Origin: Undaria pinnatifida
Taxonomy: Eukaryota; Sar; Phaeophyceae; Laminariales; Alariaceae
Length of the DNA: 64,000 bases
Direction of reading: 5' to 3'
NCBI GenBank assembly: GCA_012845835.1
Contig: JABAKD010000005.1
Coordinates: forward strand, 3,979,155-4,043,154
In this document: positions 43,170-54,330 of the stretch, piece after piece
How positions within the stretch are numbered: position 1 is the first letter of the stretch
Layout: every line of letters begins with the position of its first letter
Program-made: the position numbers and the translations under genes
Notes under the pieces: model-generated
Seen by the model: the letters and a program-made list of their open reading frames with translations, nothing else
Database searches by the model: none
Told to the model about the DNA's origin: nothing

Positions 43170-43499
43170 ATACTCTTAAATATTCAATAGCAGTACTTTT
43201 TACACTTTTTGGGTACTCGATAGACGTGCCCATGACCGCGATCTGTTATATGGTTATTGAGAAAGCACTCACTCTCAAAACACATTATTTTGGGACCGTT
43301 TGTAGGATAGTATGGATAATTCCGAGGAGAGGGCCACGCTTCGAACTCCAGCTATATACTTAGGGATCGCCAGGAAGCGGCACGTGTTGTTAGCGGGGTA
43401 TGACAGACCCACACCGATGGCGTGGGATGTGGCTTATAAATATAAATGCTGTAGAAAAGAATTAAAAGAGAACATATTGAGAACGAGGGAGCAAGAGAG

Positions 43500-45004
43500 G
43501 ACAATACATGACAGGCTAGCTATGACAAAATAAACTCGTCGCAGTAGGGAGAGGATACGGCACACGCACATGGCCCTGCCTGCTGCTGCTGCTGGGCGAC
43601 AGGGTGGTACACACGGCATCGTGCCTCCCGCATTTTGTTTGGAGTTTTGTCATCATCTGTGACGTAGGCAAGAAATCTCCGTAAAATTGAGGTACAAAAA
43701 AAAACTGCCTCTGTGGACCAAAATGTAAAGATTGGCTTGTATCTAATTACTATTCCAAAGGTCCCTGCATTTCCTTCCAAAGTTACGAGACCAATGAGCT
43801 GCTATAAGGCTTAGTTTGGGTAGGCAACTGGTTAACCTTTTGCGAGTGGTCAAACGGACCAATACCCCAGTTCTTGCGAGTGGACAAACGGACTGACACC
43901 CCACTAAACTGGGGTATAAGTCCGCTTAGGTTAACCAATTGCCTACTCAACCTAAGCATTATAACAGCCGTGAGCTAGAGCACACCCTCGAAACCGCAGC
44001 ACAGCAGAAATATGCGGTATGTTGGAGTGACAGATGACAGGCTCCGACAAAATTAACTCGCCGCAGCATAGTGAGGACTCACCAAGCGCACATACATGAC
44101 GTATCCTACGACTGCTGCCGTGCGGCAGGGTTGTGCACGTAGCATTGTGCTGTCCTCATGTTGTCTGGTGCCTGTCATCTGTGGTGTGGGCAAAATCTAC
44201 GACACAAAACATTACCCCTGGTATGTACGTAAAAATGCTGCCTCTGTGGACTTAAATGTAGGGATGGCTTGGTATACAAATTATTATCAAAAAGTTCTTA
44301 TAATACCGCCCAAATTGGCGCGATCTATGGACATGCTACAACATAGCACACGCAGCCGCAGCACAGCAGAAATATGGGGTATGGTGGGGTGACAAATTGC
44401 ACGCTCCGATCGAAGCAATCACCAACTACAGCAGCCACACGCGCATAGAGTTGCAGGTTGCTGCTGCTAGGGGGCTGGATTGCTGCTGGGCGGCAGGATC
44501 GTAGCACACTCACGCAGCGGCAGCACATAGCATACATATGCGGTATGGTGGAGTGACAGATGACAGGCTCCGACAAAAGCGACTCGCCGCAGCATAACGA
44601 GGACTCGCCACGCGCACGTACATGATGTATCCTACTACTGCTGCTGTGCGGCAGGGTTGTACACGTAGCGCTGTGCTGTCCTCATATTGTCTGGTGCCTG
44701 TCATCTGTGGTGTGGGCAAAATCGCCGACACAAAACATGTAGACGTGAATTAAAGGATGGGCTGGTATATAAATTACTATAAAAAAATTACTATATTACC
44801 GTCCAAATTGGCGCGATCTATGGACATGCCATGGACATGCGCGTCGCAGCCGCAGCACACAGCAGAAATATGGGGTATGGTGGGGTGACAAATGGCACGC
44901 TCCGATCAAAGCAATCACCTACTACAACAGCAGTCACACGTGCATAGAGTTGCAGGCTGCTGCTGCTAGGGGGCTGGACTGCTGCTGGGCGGCAGGATCG
45001 TAGC
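43500..45004. repeat. Tandem repeat Q, units of about 520 bp
   Basis: GTGACAGATGACAGGCTCCG, CTCGCCGCAGCATA, GGTGCCTGTCATCTGTGGTG and GGGGTATGGTGGGGTGACAA recur about 520 bases apart (43997 and 44519). A diverged third copy begins near 43505 and is interrupted by the MITE at 43802. Confidence 0.75.
43802..43968. mobile_element. MITE D with about 36-bp TIRs, complete copy
   Basis: The left end ATAAGGCTTAGTTTGGGTAG continues to GGTTAACCT and is matched inverted by AGGTTAACCAATTGCC and ACTCAACCTAAGCATTATAA. Interior: GTGGTCAAACGGACC. One-ended or fused copies lie at 48149-48660. Confidence 0.78.
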
Positions 45005-45375
45005 GTGGTGCTCTGTGCAAAAATAGGGAAACGTACGTGTACTCTCTACGAGCAGAAAACCCCGGTGTACATCCAAATCTTACGTGGGTACACGGGGATA
45101 GGGGATGCGGTACCCCAATCCCCGGGGGGATGCGGAAACCCAATCCACGGGGGGATGTGGAAACATCATCCCCGGGGATGTTGCGGAAACCCGGCGATTT
45201 GCCTTAAAGTGTGCTCAAGGCCAAAAAAGTTTAAAAGGCTTGCCACGTGCGACACACCGCACGGATCGCGCCCAAATCTCCGGCAACGTGACCCCATCGG
45301 TCGAGTTGTGCCCACCCCATCCGACGTTTCGGACAAAGGTGCAAGCACGAAAAGATGTGCCCGAAGAAAAAAAAA
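45005..45375 (+). repeat. Repeat P, copy 2
   Basis: CCAATCCCCGGGGGGATGCG, GGCTTGCCACGTGCGACACA, CGCACGGATCGCGCCCAA and AAGCACGAAAAGATGTGCCC. Confidence 0.7.
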
Positions 45376-45512
45376 TGTCAATACCAGATATGATACGACG
45401 ACAAGCTATTTTTTTATTATCATAATACTACCATCATCTCATCAGGACTGAGGCTGATGACAAGGGATAGAACGAAAGGTAGGGGAATCTCACAGGAGAC
45501 AGGACTGCTTCT

Positions 45513-45748
45513 TACCACGGTAGCCCCCCCCCAAACCAGCGATTTTCTTTAACGAACGTTTCATGGCTGCTCGGCACGAGGAAGGATGCTATGAAAAACA
45601 TTTCTCCACGTATTTTCTTGTTTGTGGAGGGCTATCGAACGATGACAACGTCGGGTTTCAAGGGACACCGTATTTAAGGAGATACGGCCGGGAGCTGCTT
45701 TCAAACCCGGCGATTTCGGTAAAGAAACGTTGGGGGGGTTACCGTAGA
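45513..45748. mobile_element. MITE with poly-C TIRs, copy 2
   Basis: The left end CCACGGTAGCCCCCCCC and the inverted right end CTACGGTAACCCCCCCAACG match the copy at 82-319, as does the interior (CGAACGTTTCATGGCTG, TATCGAACGATGAC). Confidence 0.7.
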
Positions 45749-46808
45749 ACGACTCACAGCTACGTTTTGGCGAGCGAGAGCCGGCTGTACTACCGCAGCC
45801 CTAGCATCGGGGTGTTGATGCCCTGAATGCTTGCGTGCCTTCAATGCATGCATGGATGCTGTGATTGTTGTACTACTAAAATAACACGGTGGCTTCAGGA
45901 TCCCCACCCCTGACTACTCGTATGAAGAAAACCCAAAAACACACACCACAATCTTTTACTTCTATGTTAGGTACTGAAAGCGCACTCTCTGGAGCCTCGC
46001 CGGGCGCCAAAGCGACAACAATACCACGTCTACCTTGTGTCAGGAGACGTGCACACGACTCTAGGAGCGCATCTTTGGCCGTTTGGAGGTGTCGCAGGAA
46101 GCGTTGTTGTGAGGGACTTAAGTGTATTTTGCCTTGAAAAACACATGTGAAAAACACACGGGAAAAACACGTGAAACACGTGTGTTTTTGATTCCTCCTA
46201 CAGAGTTAAAAGGCGTTCTTTTGACGGTTTCAGAAAAAAAAGAGCCTGATGATGATGTCAAAATCGAACAGGAAGTGTAATACTTTTCACTGGTTTATTG
46301 GAGCGTTTGCGAAAGTGCGTTTTTAGCAATTTACTTCCTCTCCCTCAAGAAACACCGAAGGTAGGATTTGAGGTAAATGCTTGAAAATATTTTAATATCT
46401 GCAGGTGTCCTACTACTAATTGTATAACATCGTAGAACACAATCGCTCCAAGACAAGGCGTAGTATAGCGTATAGCCCGTATACCAGGTAGAAGGCTTTA
46501 TGAAACAGGCACTCCACGCTTGTAGCACACAGCGCGGCATCGAGTTACGACGTACGTACTCACAGTAGGTATGCCGAGTGCCGAGCACAGCCAGCTTTGT
46601 ACCAGGTACAGCAGAAGCGATGCCATTTCGCCGCAGCAGATGAGAAGAGTGGAATTTGTTGATTTTATAGGAGGAAAAAATATAGAAGACGCGCAAACGA
46701 CCTGCCGTCAAAATTGTGAAACTCTGTTGTGTATTAACAACCATATCGTACGTTTAATTCACGAACACCATATAAAAAAAACACCACATTATCATAAATG
46801 AACTATAG
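45749..46808. other. No gene recognised
   Basis: A minus-strand ORF around 46034-46135 (LSPSQQRFLRHLQTAKDALL) is flanked by possible splice sites but stands alone. Palindromic ACACGTG-rich text lies at 46140-46190. Confidence 0.35.
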
Positions 46809-46967
46809 ATGCGGATCATCGACGCGGCGGACCGCTTCATGACGAGGTGGCATAGGGGCGAGGTGGAGAAGAGCTGGCTACGCCTCACAGGAGAGGACGC
46901 CAAAAGCAGCAACCAAGGGAAACCGGGAGGACGGGGGGGGGGAAGCAGCCGTATTGATACTACAGCT
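46809..46967 (+). CDS. Candidate coding exon, unknown protein
   Basis: ATG directly after CTATAG opens 53 codons (M-R-I-I-D-A-A-D-R-F-M-T-R-W-H-R-G-E-V-E, then K-S-W-L-R-L-T-G-E-D) and ends at GCT/GTATGT in phase 0. GC-rich like the AKR exons and unlike its AT-rich surroundings. No family recognised and no further exon found. Confidence 0.3.
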
Positions 46968-47369
46968 GTATGTAGATGAATGCAGAAACGAAATGGTAGA
47001 TTGTGTGGCAAGGTACCAGTTCGACTAATAATTGGAGCGTATAGCCCTGAACCCTCTACAGCAGGAGTGAGTGGTAGATTCTGCTTTGTATGTCTTCATT
47101 GAGTTCAATGGCGGGAGCGCGAAAGCGATAGTAAATACTGCTGTCGTTCTTTTTTTTTTTTGCTCCCCTATTTCCTGCCTATGTCACTCCTCACTGGCCT
47201 TATGCCGGTATCTTCTTCCTCTTGTTCGTGTTGTTTTGTTCGCGCAACAGCAGAAGCAGTTATCTTCTTCGTGTTATTTTGTTCGCGCAAAAGGTATCTG
47301 TACGTTTTGTATGTTCTTGCAGCCTTTCCTTTCTGACCTTCTTTCATTACATTCTTCATAACACCTGTC

Positions 47370-47760
47370 GTTTGTTTTGGTTTGTTTTGTTGTTTGTTTT
47401 GTTTTTTTATTTGTTTTGTTTTGTTTCGTTTTTTGTGTTTTGTTTCTTGTTTTGTTTTGTTTTTTGTTTTTTGTTTTTTGTTTTTTGTTTTTTGTTTTTT
47501 GTTTTTTGTTTTTTGTTTTTTGTTTTTTGTTTTTTGTTTTTTGTTTTGTTTAGTTTTGTTTTTTGTTTTTGTTTTTGCTTTGTATTTTTGTTCTTGTTTC
47601 CTTGTCTTGTTTTTTCTTTTTTCTCTTCTTTTTACGGTCTGGCTTGTTTTGTTTTGTTTTGTTTTGTTTTTGGTTTTAGTTTTTTGCTTTGTATTTTGTT
47701 CTTGTTTCCTTGTCTTGTTTTTTCTTTCTTCTCTTCTTTTTATGATCTGGCTTGTGTTGT
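47370..47760. repeat. (TTTTTTG)n and T/G/C-rich low complexity
   Basis: Regular T6G units at 47460-47550 within a longer T-rich stretch from 47140. Phe/Cys/Leu-rich ORFs are artefacts. Confidence 0.9.
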
Positions 47761-47859
47761 TGTGTTTTGGTTTTCGTACCCGTTACGCTAGCATTTCACT
47801 TGCTTTTTTACCGCCGTGATGAACTGAGACTTTTTGGTTTACTCTGTTTCACAGCAGTC

Positions 47860-48060
47860 TGTGACCACAGAATTTGTATCTCTCTAGGATGAAAAATGAG
47901 CACGGACTCTGGGTGTACTGATGTCGTTGGTTGCGTAGAATGATTGGTTTAATGTGAAGACGATACACATAGATGTACTATGCTGCTTGCAAAGTTGAGT
48001 TTCAACCTTTCAATCGGACGTACTCACAGCTGACGTTTTCTAATTTTCTATAAAAAAAAA
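47860..48060. repeat. Repeats H and S
   Basis: 47860-47965 matches 2268-2370 (TGACCACAGAATTTG, CACGGACTCTGGGTGTACTG). 47985-48060 is an inverted S copy (GCTTGCAAAGTTGAGTT, ACTCACAGCTGACG). Confidence 0.6.
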
Positions 48061-48148
48061 TGAACGACGAACAATGAGCGAACTTTGCAAGGTTATGTTC
48101 TGTAGTAGGGTTTGTGGATTCCGAGTAAGGGTATGAGTGTTACAAGGC

Positions 48149-48660
48149 TTGGTTTGGGCAAGCTATTGGTTAACCTTTTGCAAGTCGTCAAACGGACTAA
48201 TACCCCACTAATACCTTAACAAACGGCGTCGTCGGCAGGACATGGCTTTTTTGGGTGGTGGATTCAAGTCCCACATCCACCATAATACACTTTTTCAGAC
48301 TTTCCCCATCTCGAACTTGAAAAATACTCTCCCCGGTATACCCAGGAAATGAAACGGCTTGGATATATTGACAGGTCCGCCCGTATATCCGGTCGACCTG
48401 CTATCCCGCCGTTTCAGGGGGGGAGAGTGTTATAAGGCTTAGTTTGGGTAAGCTATTGGTTAACCTTTCGCAAGTGGTCAAACGGACTTATACCCCACTA
48501 ATGTCTAACATATGGGGGTCTTACAAAACAAGCAGAAGTTTCGGGTACGGGTATGGAATAAGGCTTAGTTTGGGTAAGCTATTGGTTAACCTTTTGCAAG
48601 TGGTCAAGGGGAATATTATTAATATCCCACTAATACCTTAACATATGGGAGTCTTACAGA
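48149..48660. mobile_element. MITE D fragments, three in a row
   Basis: TAAGGCTTAGTTTGGGTAAG then GGTTAACCTTT, AGTGGTCAAACGGAC and ACCCCACTAAT occur at 48152, 48430 and 48556 in the same orientation. Each lacks the second TIR and ends ACATATGGGRGTCTTACA. Confidence 0.65.
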
Positions 48661-49050
48661 ACATGCAGAAGTTTCGGGTACGGGTATGGAAGTGTTACCG
48701 AGCGCACAGAAGTTCTGCGCGGGTACAAAAAGTGCTGTACCCGTACCTCGGATATTGTGGCACGGGGCGTACAGAACTCACAGAAGTTCCGGGTGCGGGT
48801 AATAAATGTCCTACAGAACTTCCAGAAGTTCCGGGTACGGGTATGAAAGTCAAGCGGAGCACCCAGAAGTTCCGGGTATTGTGGCGCGGGCGTACAGAAC
48901 GTACAACAGAAGCTCCGGGCAGGTATCAAAATGCTGTACACGTACCCCCGGTATTTGCGGCACTGGCGTACAGAACTTCCAGAAGTTCCGGGTACGGGCA
49001 TGAATGTCCTACGGAACTTCCAGAAGTTCCGGGTACGGGTAATACCCAGG
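48640..49050. repeat. Minisatellite C, array 1
   Basis: Variants of CAGAACTTCCAGAAGTTCCG-GGTACGGGTATGAA, 45-75 bases apart. Each unit contains inverted GAACTTC/GAAGTTC. Confidence 0.8.
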
Positions 49051-49597
49051 AAAATGCACGGCCTCGGGGGAGGTGTTCGATTTAAAGCGGAGGAGGGTTC
49101 CATCGAACTTGCATGGCATCTTCTCACTGGGCCAACGTCCACGACGCAAGCTGTCGTAGCTTTGAGGGCTATCGACAACCACCACCAAGGCGATGAATCG
49201 TGAACCTCAACGAGTGTCGATCGGGGCAATAGCCGCACTCACGTCCACTACTGCTGTTGTTCTGCAAAATATCACATACCATAGCGTACCCCGGCTGTGG
49301 CGCCTAAAAACAAATAACGGCGGTCGCAAGCCCAATTTTGCCACCAGCTCGATAAGCCAAGTGCCACGACAAAGAAGCGAAGCTACCGAAAGCACAGAGA
49401 GAGGATAAAATTCAAGACTTCGATGATAGCGAGATCTGCATTATTCCGATCGAAAAAAAACGTTGACAATACGCAACACACGCTACACGCGGTTTCCCGA
49501 CAGGACGATAGGACAACAACAGTAGCAGTAGTCCTCCAGTAGAGCTTACCACTTAGACTAGTCTATTCGAGAAAAAGATTGACGCACATTATCTTTC
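49051..49597. other. No gene recognised
   Basis: 49055-49200 is GC-rich with ORFs on both strands (R-F-K-A-E-E-G-S-I-E-L-A-W-H-L-L on +). No known domain. Confidence 0.35.
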
Positions 49598-49668
49598 TTT
49601 GTACGAGACGAAGGGGGTTTCACCCTACAATGTTTTGGTTGATTGCGTTTTATTGGGTTAGGGTTACG
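49598..49668 (-). repeat. Element J with interstitial telomere repeat, inverted copy
   Basis: TGTACGAGACGAAGGGGGTT, TCACCCTACAATG and TTGGTTGATTGCGTTTTATT lead to GGGTTAGGGTTA, the reverse complement of 8242-8325. Confidence 0.65.
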
Positions 49669-49834
49669 GTTCGGGTAAGGTACCCTCCAATAACAGGAGG
49701 AAACTTCTTATGTTTTCACCAAATCGAATCGAATTAAATTCGATTCATGAAAAAATACTAATATTTTCGACTCAAAAGTGTCCGTGCCCTTGGAAACGAA
49801 AAAAATCTGACCAGGTGCTAGTTTTTGTTTTGTC

Positions 49835-49925
49835 TTGTTTTTATCTTCGAGCGGATGGGGAAAAATAAAGCTCAAGCTCACCACACTTCCACGTATTTCA
49901 TACGCACACGTCGCGTGTTCCAGGT
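49835..49925 (-). mobile_element. Retroposon family A, short copy
   Basis: GCGGATGGGGAAAAATAAAG, CTCACCACACTTCCACGTAT and CACACGTCGCGTGT after a T-rich start. Confidence 0.7.
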
Positions 49926-50029
49926 GCTAGTATTATATGACCCGTACTGCTGTTCGGTGTTCGTTTTCTGTGACTGGCAAGACTTGACATCATAATGCAT
50001 TATATACACTCTTCGGATTAAACCTGAAT

Positions 50030-50400
50030 GGATACAGCGCTCCCCGGGTATTGTAACAAAGGTATACCCGTACCCCGGGTATTGTGTCACAGTCTTACAG
50101 AAGTAGCAGAAGTTCCGAGTAAGAGAGGGCATGGGGATCTCACAGAACTTTCAGAAATTCCGGGTACGGGTACGGAAGTCTTACAGAACTTCCGGAAGTT
50201 CAAAGATTTGTGGCACGGGCCTACATAACTCACAGAAGTTTCGAGCGGGTACAAAACATGCTGCACCCGTACCCCCGGTATTGTGGCCACGGGCAAACAA
50301 AACTTCCAGAAGTTCCGGGTACGGGTATGAGTGTCCTACAGAAATTACAGAAGTTCTTTGTAGGGCAATACCCGAGGTAAATACACCGGGTATGGTTTGT
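50030..50400. repeat. Minisatellite C, array 2
   Basis: Same units as 48640-49050 (TACAGAACTTTCAGAAATTC, CACAGAAGTTTCGAGCGGGT, AACTTCCAGAAGTTCC). Confidence 0.8.
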
Positions 50401-52019
50401 ACGTACCCTACAGAACACAACCATGGAACTTTGTTTGCACGACCAAAGCGCCGTTTCCATTTACGGGCAGGAAAGAAACAAGCAAAACTTCAGACGGCAA
50501 GTCTTCTGCATTTACCAGGTAGTTGTGAGCAATTCATGTAAAGCCGTGGCTTGTGTTTCGTGGCGCAGCAGTTTAGATATGTCAGCAAAAGGTCCAACCA
50601 GCGTACCATATGGAAAAATACCCGGCGGGTCTAAAAGCTTCCACTGCTTCTACTGCCAAGTTTCGTACCTCGAGTTGAATGAATGCATCATGTGTTTTCA
50701 TCCAGGAGTCACGTCGCTCCCCAGGGCTTCCTCGCACAGAGTACGAAGGCCATGCAGTTACCAAGCAGTGCTCTCGCCGCCAGAGACATACCGTAGTGCC
50801 ACAAGAGACGACAAGATAGCCGAGACCATTGTAATAGGTTCAAAATACACGTTGAACAAAAATATAAAGACCATTTTAATACTAATTTCATGATTAAACA
50901 AAACTCAAATTTACATCCAACTTGATTTGTAATATCTCCCTACTATATAAGGCCAACAAATATTTATGCACCTCCCTTTTGAATCCCCGGCGACCCTTTC
51001 GCTCCTCTCTGTTTTGAACGACACGGGACCCACCCCTCCGGTATCTCTACTCTCAAGGCATGGCTCCAGGTGTGTGCTCAAGTAGATCGTGCTGTTTGTG
51101 TGGTATTCTTCTGGCTTGTTTCGGTTTGCGTGGAGATATGCTATGCCACTGCTGCTGCTGCTCTCTGCTTCAAATCCTAATCCTTGCTAGACTCCACGTA
51201 CCAGGTACGATACGTATAATTTGGTGCTCTCGGCTCTCGACTCTCGACCAGCCCCCGGCCCCTCCCGCGCACACAGCAGCAACATCAGCAGTGGTCTTTT
51301 CTCTGCATAGCAATCGCAGCAGCAACAGCGGCAGCAACATCAGCAGCAGATTCAATCTCGCCTACTATACCGCTGCTATAGGCATCGCAGGCGACATAGA
51401 CAGCTGGACGCCCCCCCCCCTCCCCCCGTACGTATTGTAGAATAGTGGCGCTGCCGGCGAGTGCTGCCCTCCTCATGCCTTTGTTGCCATTCCACCACAA
51501 TTTCCCCGATTTCCATACTTTATCCTAGACAAAAAGTATTATTTCCTTGTTCTCTCTTGTGGCTGATCTGTTGTGCGCGCGGCGCGCGCTCTCGCTGCTC
51601 GGCAGCTCTTTGTTTCTTTGTTTCCAGCTGCCGTGGGTACCACCCCTCGTCTAAACCCACGGTAAATATCTTTTTTGCTAAATTGAATCTTGAATCTTGC
51701 GCTTCATGATCGTAATCGTGCAATTCCAAAAGTAAGTCCATACAGGGAAGGGCACCTTCGAGCAGTATACTTGTACCTGTACTGCTGTGTTTCCAGTTCG
51801 AACCAGAAATTCTGACCCAGCGACCCAGCAGGCTGGCTGGATTTCTTGTTTGGGAGTTGGGTGCGTTTTACACTATCTTCAGAACATGTAACGGCTTCCT
51901 GTATTGTATTCATCATTATTATTACTTTCTTATTTCCGAAATATCTTGAGTCATCGCTTGTACTCTCCAACTCAACCCGTACCTGGTATCTAAGAGGTGT
52001 TTACGCTCGCATCGACCTT
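50401..52019. other. No gene recognised
   Basis: A 156-codon open frame (50423-50893) lacks any recognisable domain and runs into AT-rich sequence. 51140-51340 is rich in CAG/CTG. Confidence 0.4.
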
Positions 52020-52215
52020 CTGGACAAGCCGTGGTCACAGATGTCTTAACTTCCCCCCGGCCGGTACGTGCGTCCATTTTTATCGCGCATGTGAAGACAT
52101 TACACATATAGTCTAGGGGCTCAGCTTTCCCGCTCTTCAGCTTGTTATTCTCGTCGATTTTCACCGAATTTCGCATACTCACGCTTTCGCGCTTCCCGCG
52201 CGTCATGTCGTACAA
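52020..52215 (-). mobile_element. SINE family G, 5'-truncated
   Basis: Minus strand: GCGCGGGAAGCGCGAAAGCG, ATGCGCGATAAAAATGGA, TGTGACCACGGCTTGTCCAG. Confidence 0.7.
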
Positions 52216-52735
52216 TTAGGCCATTTCTTAAACAGTCTGATTCCGCCGATCAAAAACGGCCCTTTTCGACTAGACTTTTTTTCGTCTGGATTTTTCTGGT
52301 CCTTCTTCTTACCGTCAGTCGAGTCGATGTTAAGCTTTTGTGCTCTTCCTAGAGGCTGTTGGTGTGAGGGAGTACTGCTGTACTGCTGTACTGCTGTATG
52401 GCAGTCGAAAATCGGTTGGCAGCCGTGTGATTCGCGCGTTCACCGCAAGCCACGCGTGCTTCGCGCGAGGCGAACCCTCGTTCAAGCGGTTTGGTGCCGT
52501 TGGACTTTGGCCGAAAGCCGCGACAGCTACGTTTGTGTCGTTGCACTCAGCCGAGAGCCGCCAAAGCTACACTACAGCAGGCGTAGCCGTCATGAGCAAA
52601 ACGGCATCGATACCGCGCGCTGCTGTCGTCGTGTGATACACGCTGCCGGCGAGCGCAGCTAGGAATGCGCCACGCTGATTTGCGGCGAGAAGCAACAGCA
52701 GTGATAGCCAAGCCACCGTTGGCGCTGTGGTGTGA
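52216..52735. other. No gene recognised
   Basis: Three overlapping TACTGCTGTA motifs at 52373-52398, and ORFs without conserved features at 52400-52640. Confidence 0.4.
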
Positions 52736-53155
52736 TACTTTCCTTTTCGTTTTTCGCTTTCTTCTCTTTTCTTTCCTTTATCTTCTTTCCTTTTCTTTTT
52801 TTTTTTTTCTCCAATTGACTTGCGTCTGCCGTGCGTATTCGTAGTGATAGGTACTACGTGCAATATATACGTGGGCGTCTTCCTTGGGTGGCAAGCGGTA
52901 TAGTCGGTTTTTCCAGGCGCGAGTAGTGAGACGTATGCACCAGTATGGACCTGGCACATCGTAGGCTGACTCCTGATTTCACTTTTATACGTTTCTGGTG
53001 GAGGCATGAATTGCGTCAGCTGTGATATACCTGGTATGCGTGTACCACCTTTGGTTTGTGTTCTTCCCGGGGGTATTCCTCAGCTCCAGAGTGACTGGAG
53101 CCTGTCCTGTGACCACGGACTTGATTATGCGAGTTAATGTGAGAACAACAACTGC
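52736..53155 (+). repeat. Dispersed repeat I, copy 2
   Basis: Near-identical to 15178-15660 including the T/C-rich head, but ending in a single AACAACAAC instead of a long AAC tract. Confidence 0.8.
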
Positions 53156-53234
53156 CGTATGGTACTTGGTATGGGTGTGTAGGCATGTGCATTGGGGTGG
53201 GATGAGCGATGCGATGGGTTAACAAAACCCGTGT

Positions 53235-53440
53235 AAAACTTTTTAATCTGAGTTTTTCGACTGGCAGATCCAGTCGAGAAAGTAAAGTTTTTCGACTGGA
53301 TCCCCCAGTCGTAAAACTCGGCATAAGTCGGAAAACTCGGTCGAAAAAAGTTGAGTCGAAAAAGATCTTTTTCGACTGAGTACGAAAGCCCGATTTGGGC
53401 TTCAGTCGAGCAAAGCCGTTTTCAACTGACAAATCCGACT
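53235..53440. repeat. CAGTCGAAAA-rich interleaved inverted repeats
   Basis: TTTTTCGACTGG, CCAGTCGAGAAAG and related words alternate on both strands seven or more times. Probably an old self-nested MITE. Confidence 0.5.
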
Positions 53441-53707
53441 GTGTAAGAAATAGCCTTGCTCTAGCAACAATGTCAGCTGTGAGCTCGACAAAGTCGATAC
53501 TCATCTTGGCCAGCTGCGTGATACACCGGCTGCCCGATTTTAGTGACTGCTGTAGTACCACAGGTAGTGGTGAATCATGATCGTTGTTGATGGCAATACT
53601 AATATTGTATATATGCGTAAAACATTATTAATGGCAAAATCTAGTCAATAGTTTTGTTACCGGTATGCAATAAAACGTCCCCATCATACACATGATACGA
53701 GCACGAA

Positions 53708-53785
53708 TTTGCGCTCGGGAGGATTCGAACCCGCGTCATTAGCGTTAGCAGGAACGAGATTCACCCACAAGGTACATACTAATAA
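53708..53785 (-). mobile_element. tRNA-like head of SINE family G
   Basis: Minus strand GTGGGTGAATCTCG followed by GCGGGTTCGAATCCTCCC (perfect B box GGTTCGAATCC) and GAGCGC. The anticodon stem does not pair, so it is not a working tRNA. Confidence 0.65.
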
Positions 53786-53989
53786 TACACCGCGCACCAA
53801 AGAGGAGAGGACGCTTGCATGAATTATGTTCCTGTAAATCTCAACGTGGAATTCTTCTTCTTGTTGCGCTGCTTCTTTTTTTTCGGTTGTCCTGTTCTGC
53901 TGTAACCGCTACATGAATTCAGCAAGCTTGAATCTTCAGAGATCTTGCGTGTTCATATGATGGCCGTGATCATGTCGGCGTCCCCGATG

Positions 53990-54330
53990 AAGTACTAGTA
54001 GTGGCGTAGGTGAATCTCGTGTCTACTAACGTCAACCTCGCGGGTTCAAGTCTCACGGAGTGAATAGTACTTCGCGTGCTCGTAGGGCGTAAAACATGAC
54101 GAGTGGAAAGCGCGAGAGCGTCAGCAAACTTCGATGAGAATCGACGAGCATAAAAAGCTGATAAATTTAAGAAGTGTTGATCTTTATGGCCTATCAAATT
54201 GAAGGCATGTACCGGAGGAGAGACGGGAAAAGACACCTGTGGCCACGGCTTGTCCGCAAGTTCGTTTGACGGTAAAAACGTCTTACGGGTTGAGCTGGAG
54301 AGTAAAAGTGACGCGAAGCAGCCCTGGGCT
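53990..54330 (+). mobile_element. SINE family G, near full length
   Basis: Head with TGGCGTAGGTGAATC and GCGGGTTCAAGTCTC, body with AAAGCGCGAGAGCGTCAG, GAGAATCGACGAGCA, CAAATTGAAGGCA and GTGGCCACGGCTTGTCC, matching 4596-4919 read on its minus strand. Confidence 0.72.

Noticed and set aside
45560-45826. 87-codon ORF with similarity to the ORF at 182-751
   Set aside because: The similarity is nucleotide-level MITE sequence shared by the two copies, not a protein family.
47222-47819. Phe/Cys/Leu-rich membrane-protein-like ORFs
   Set aside because: Low-complexity T-rich DNA always gives hydrophobic translations; no conserved residues.
48228-48290. tRNA-like T arm (GGATTCAAGTCC)
   Set aside because: No matching acceptor or anticodon arm could be placed, so not called as tRNA or SINE head.
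50423-50893. 156-codon ORF
   Set aside because: No recognisable domain, drifts into AT-rich sequence, no splice logic; not reported as a gene.
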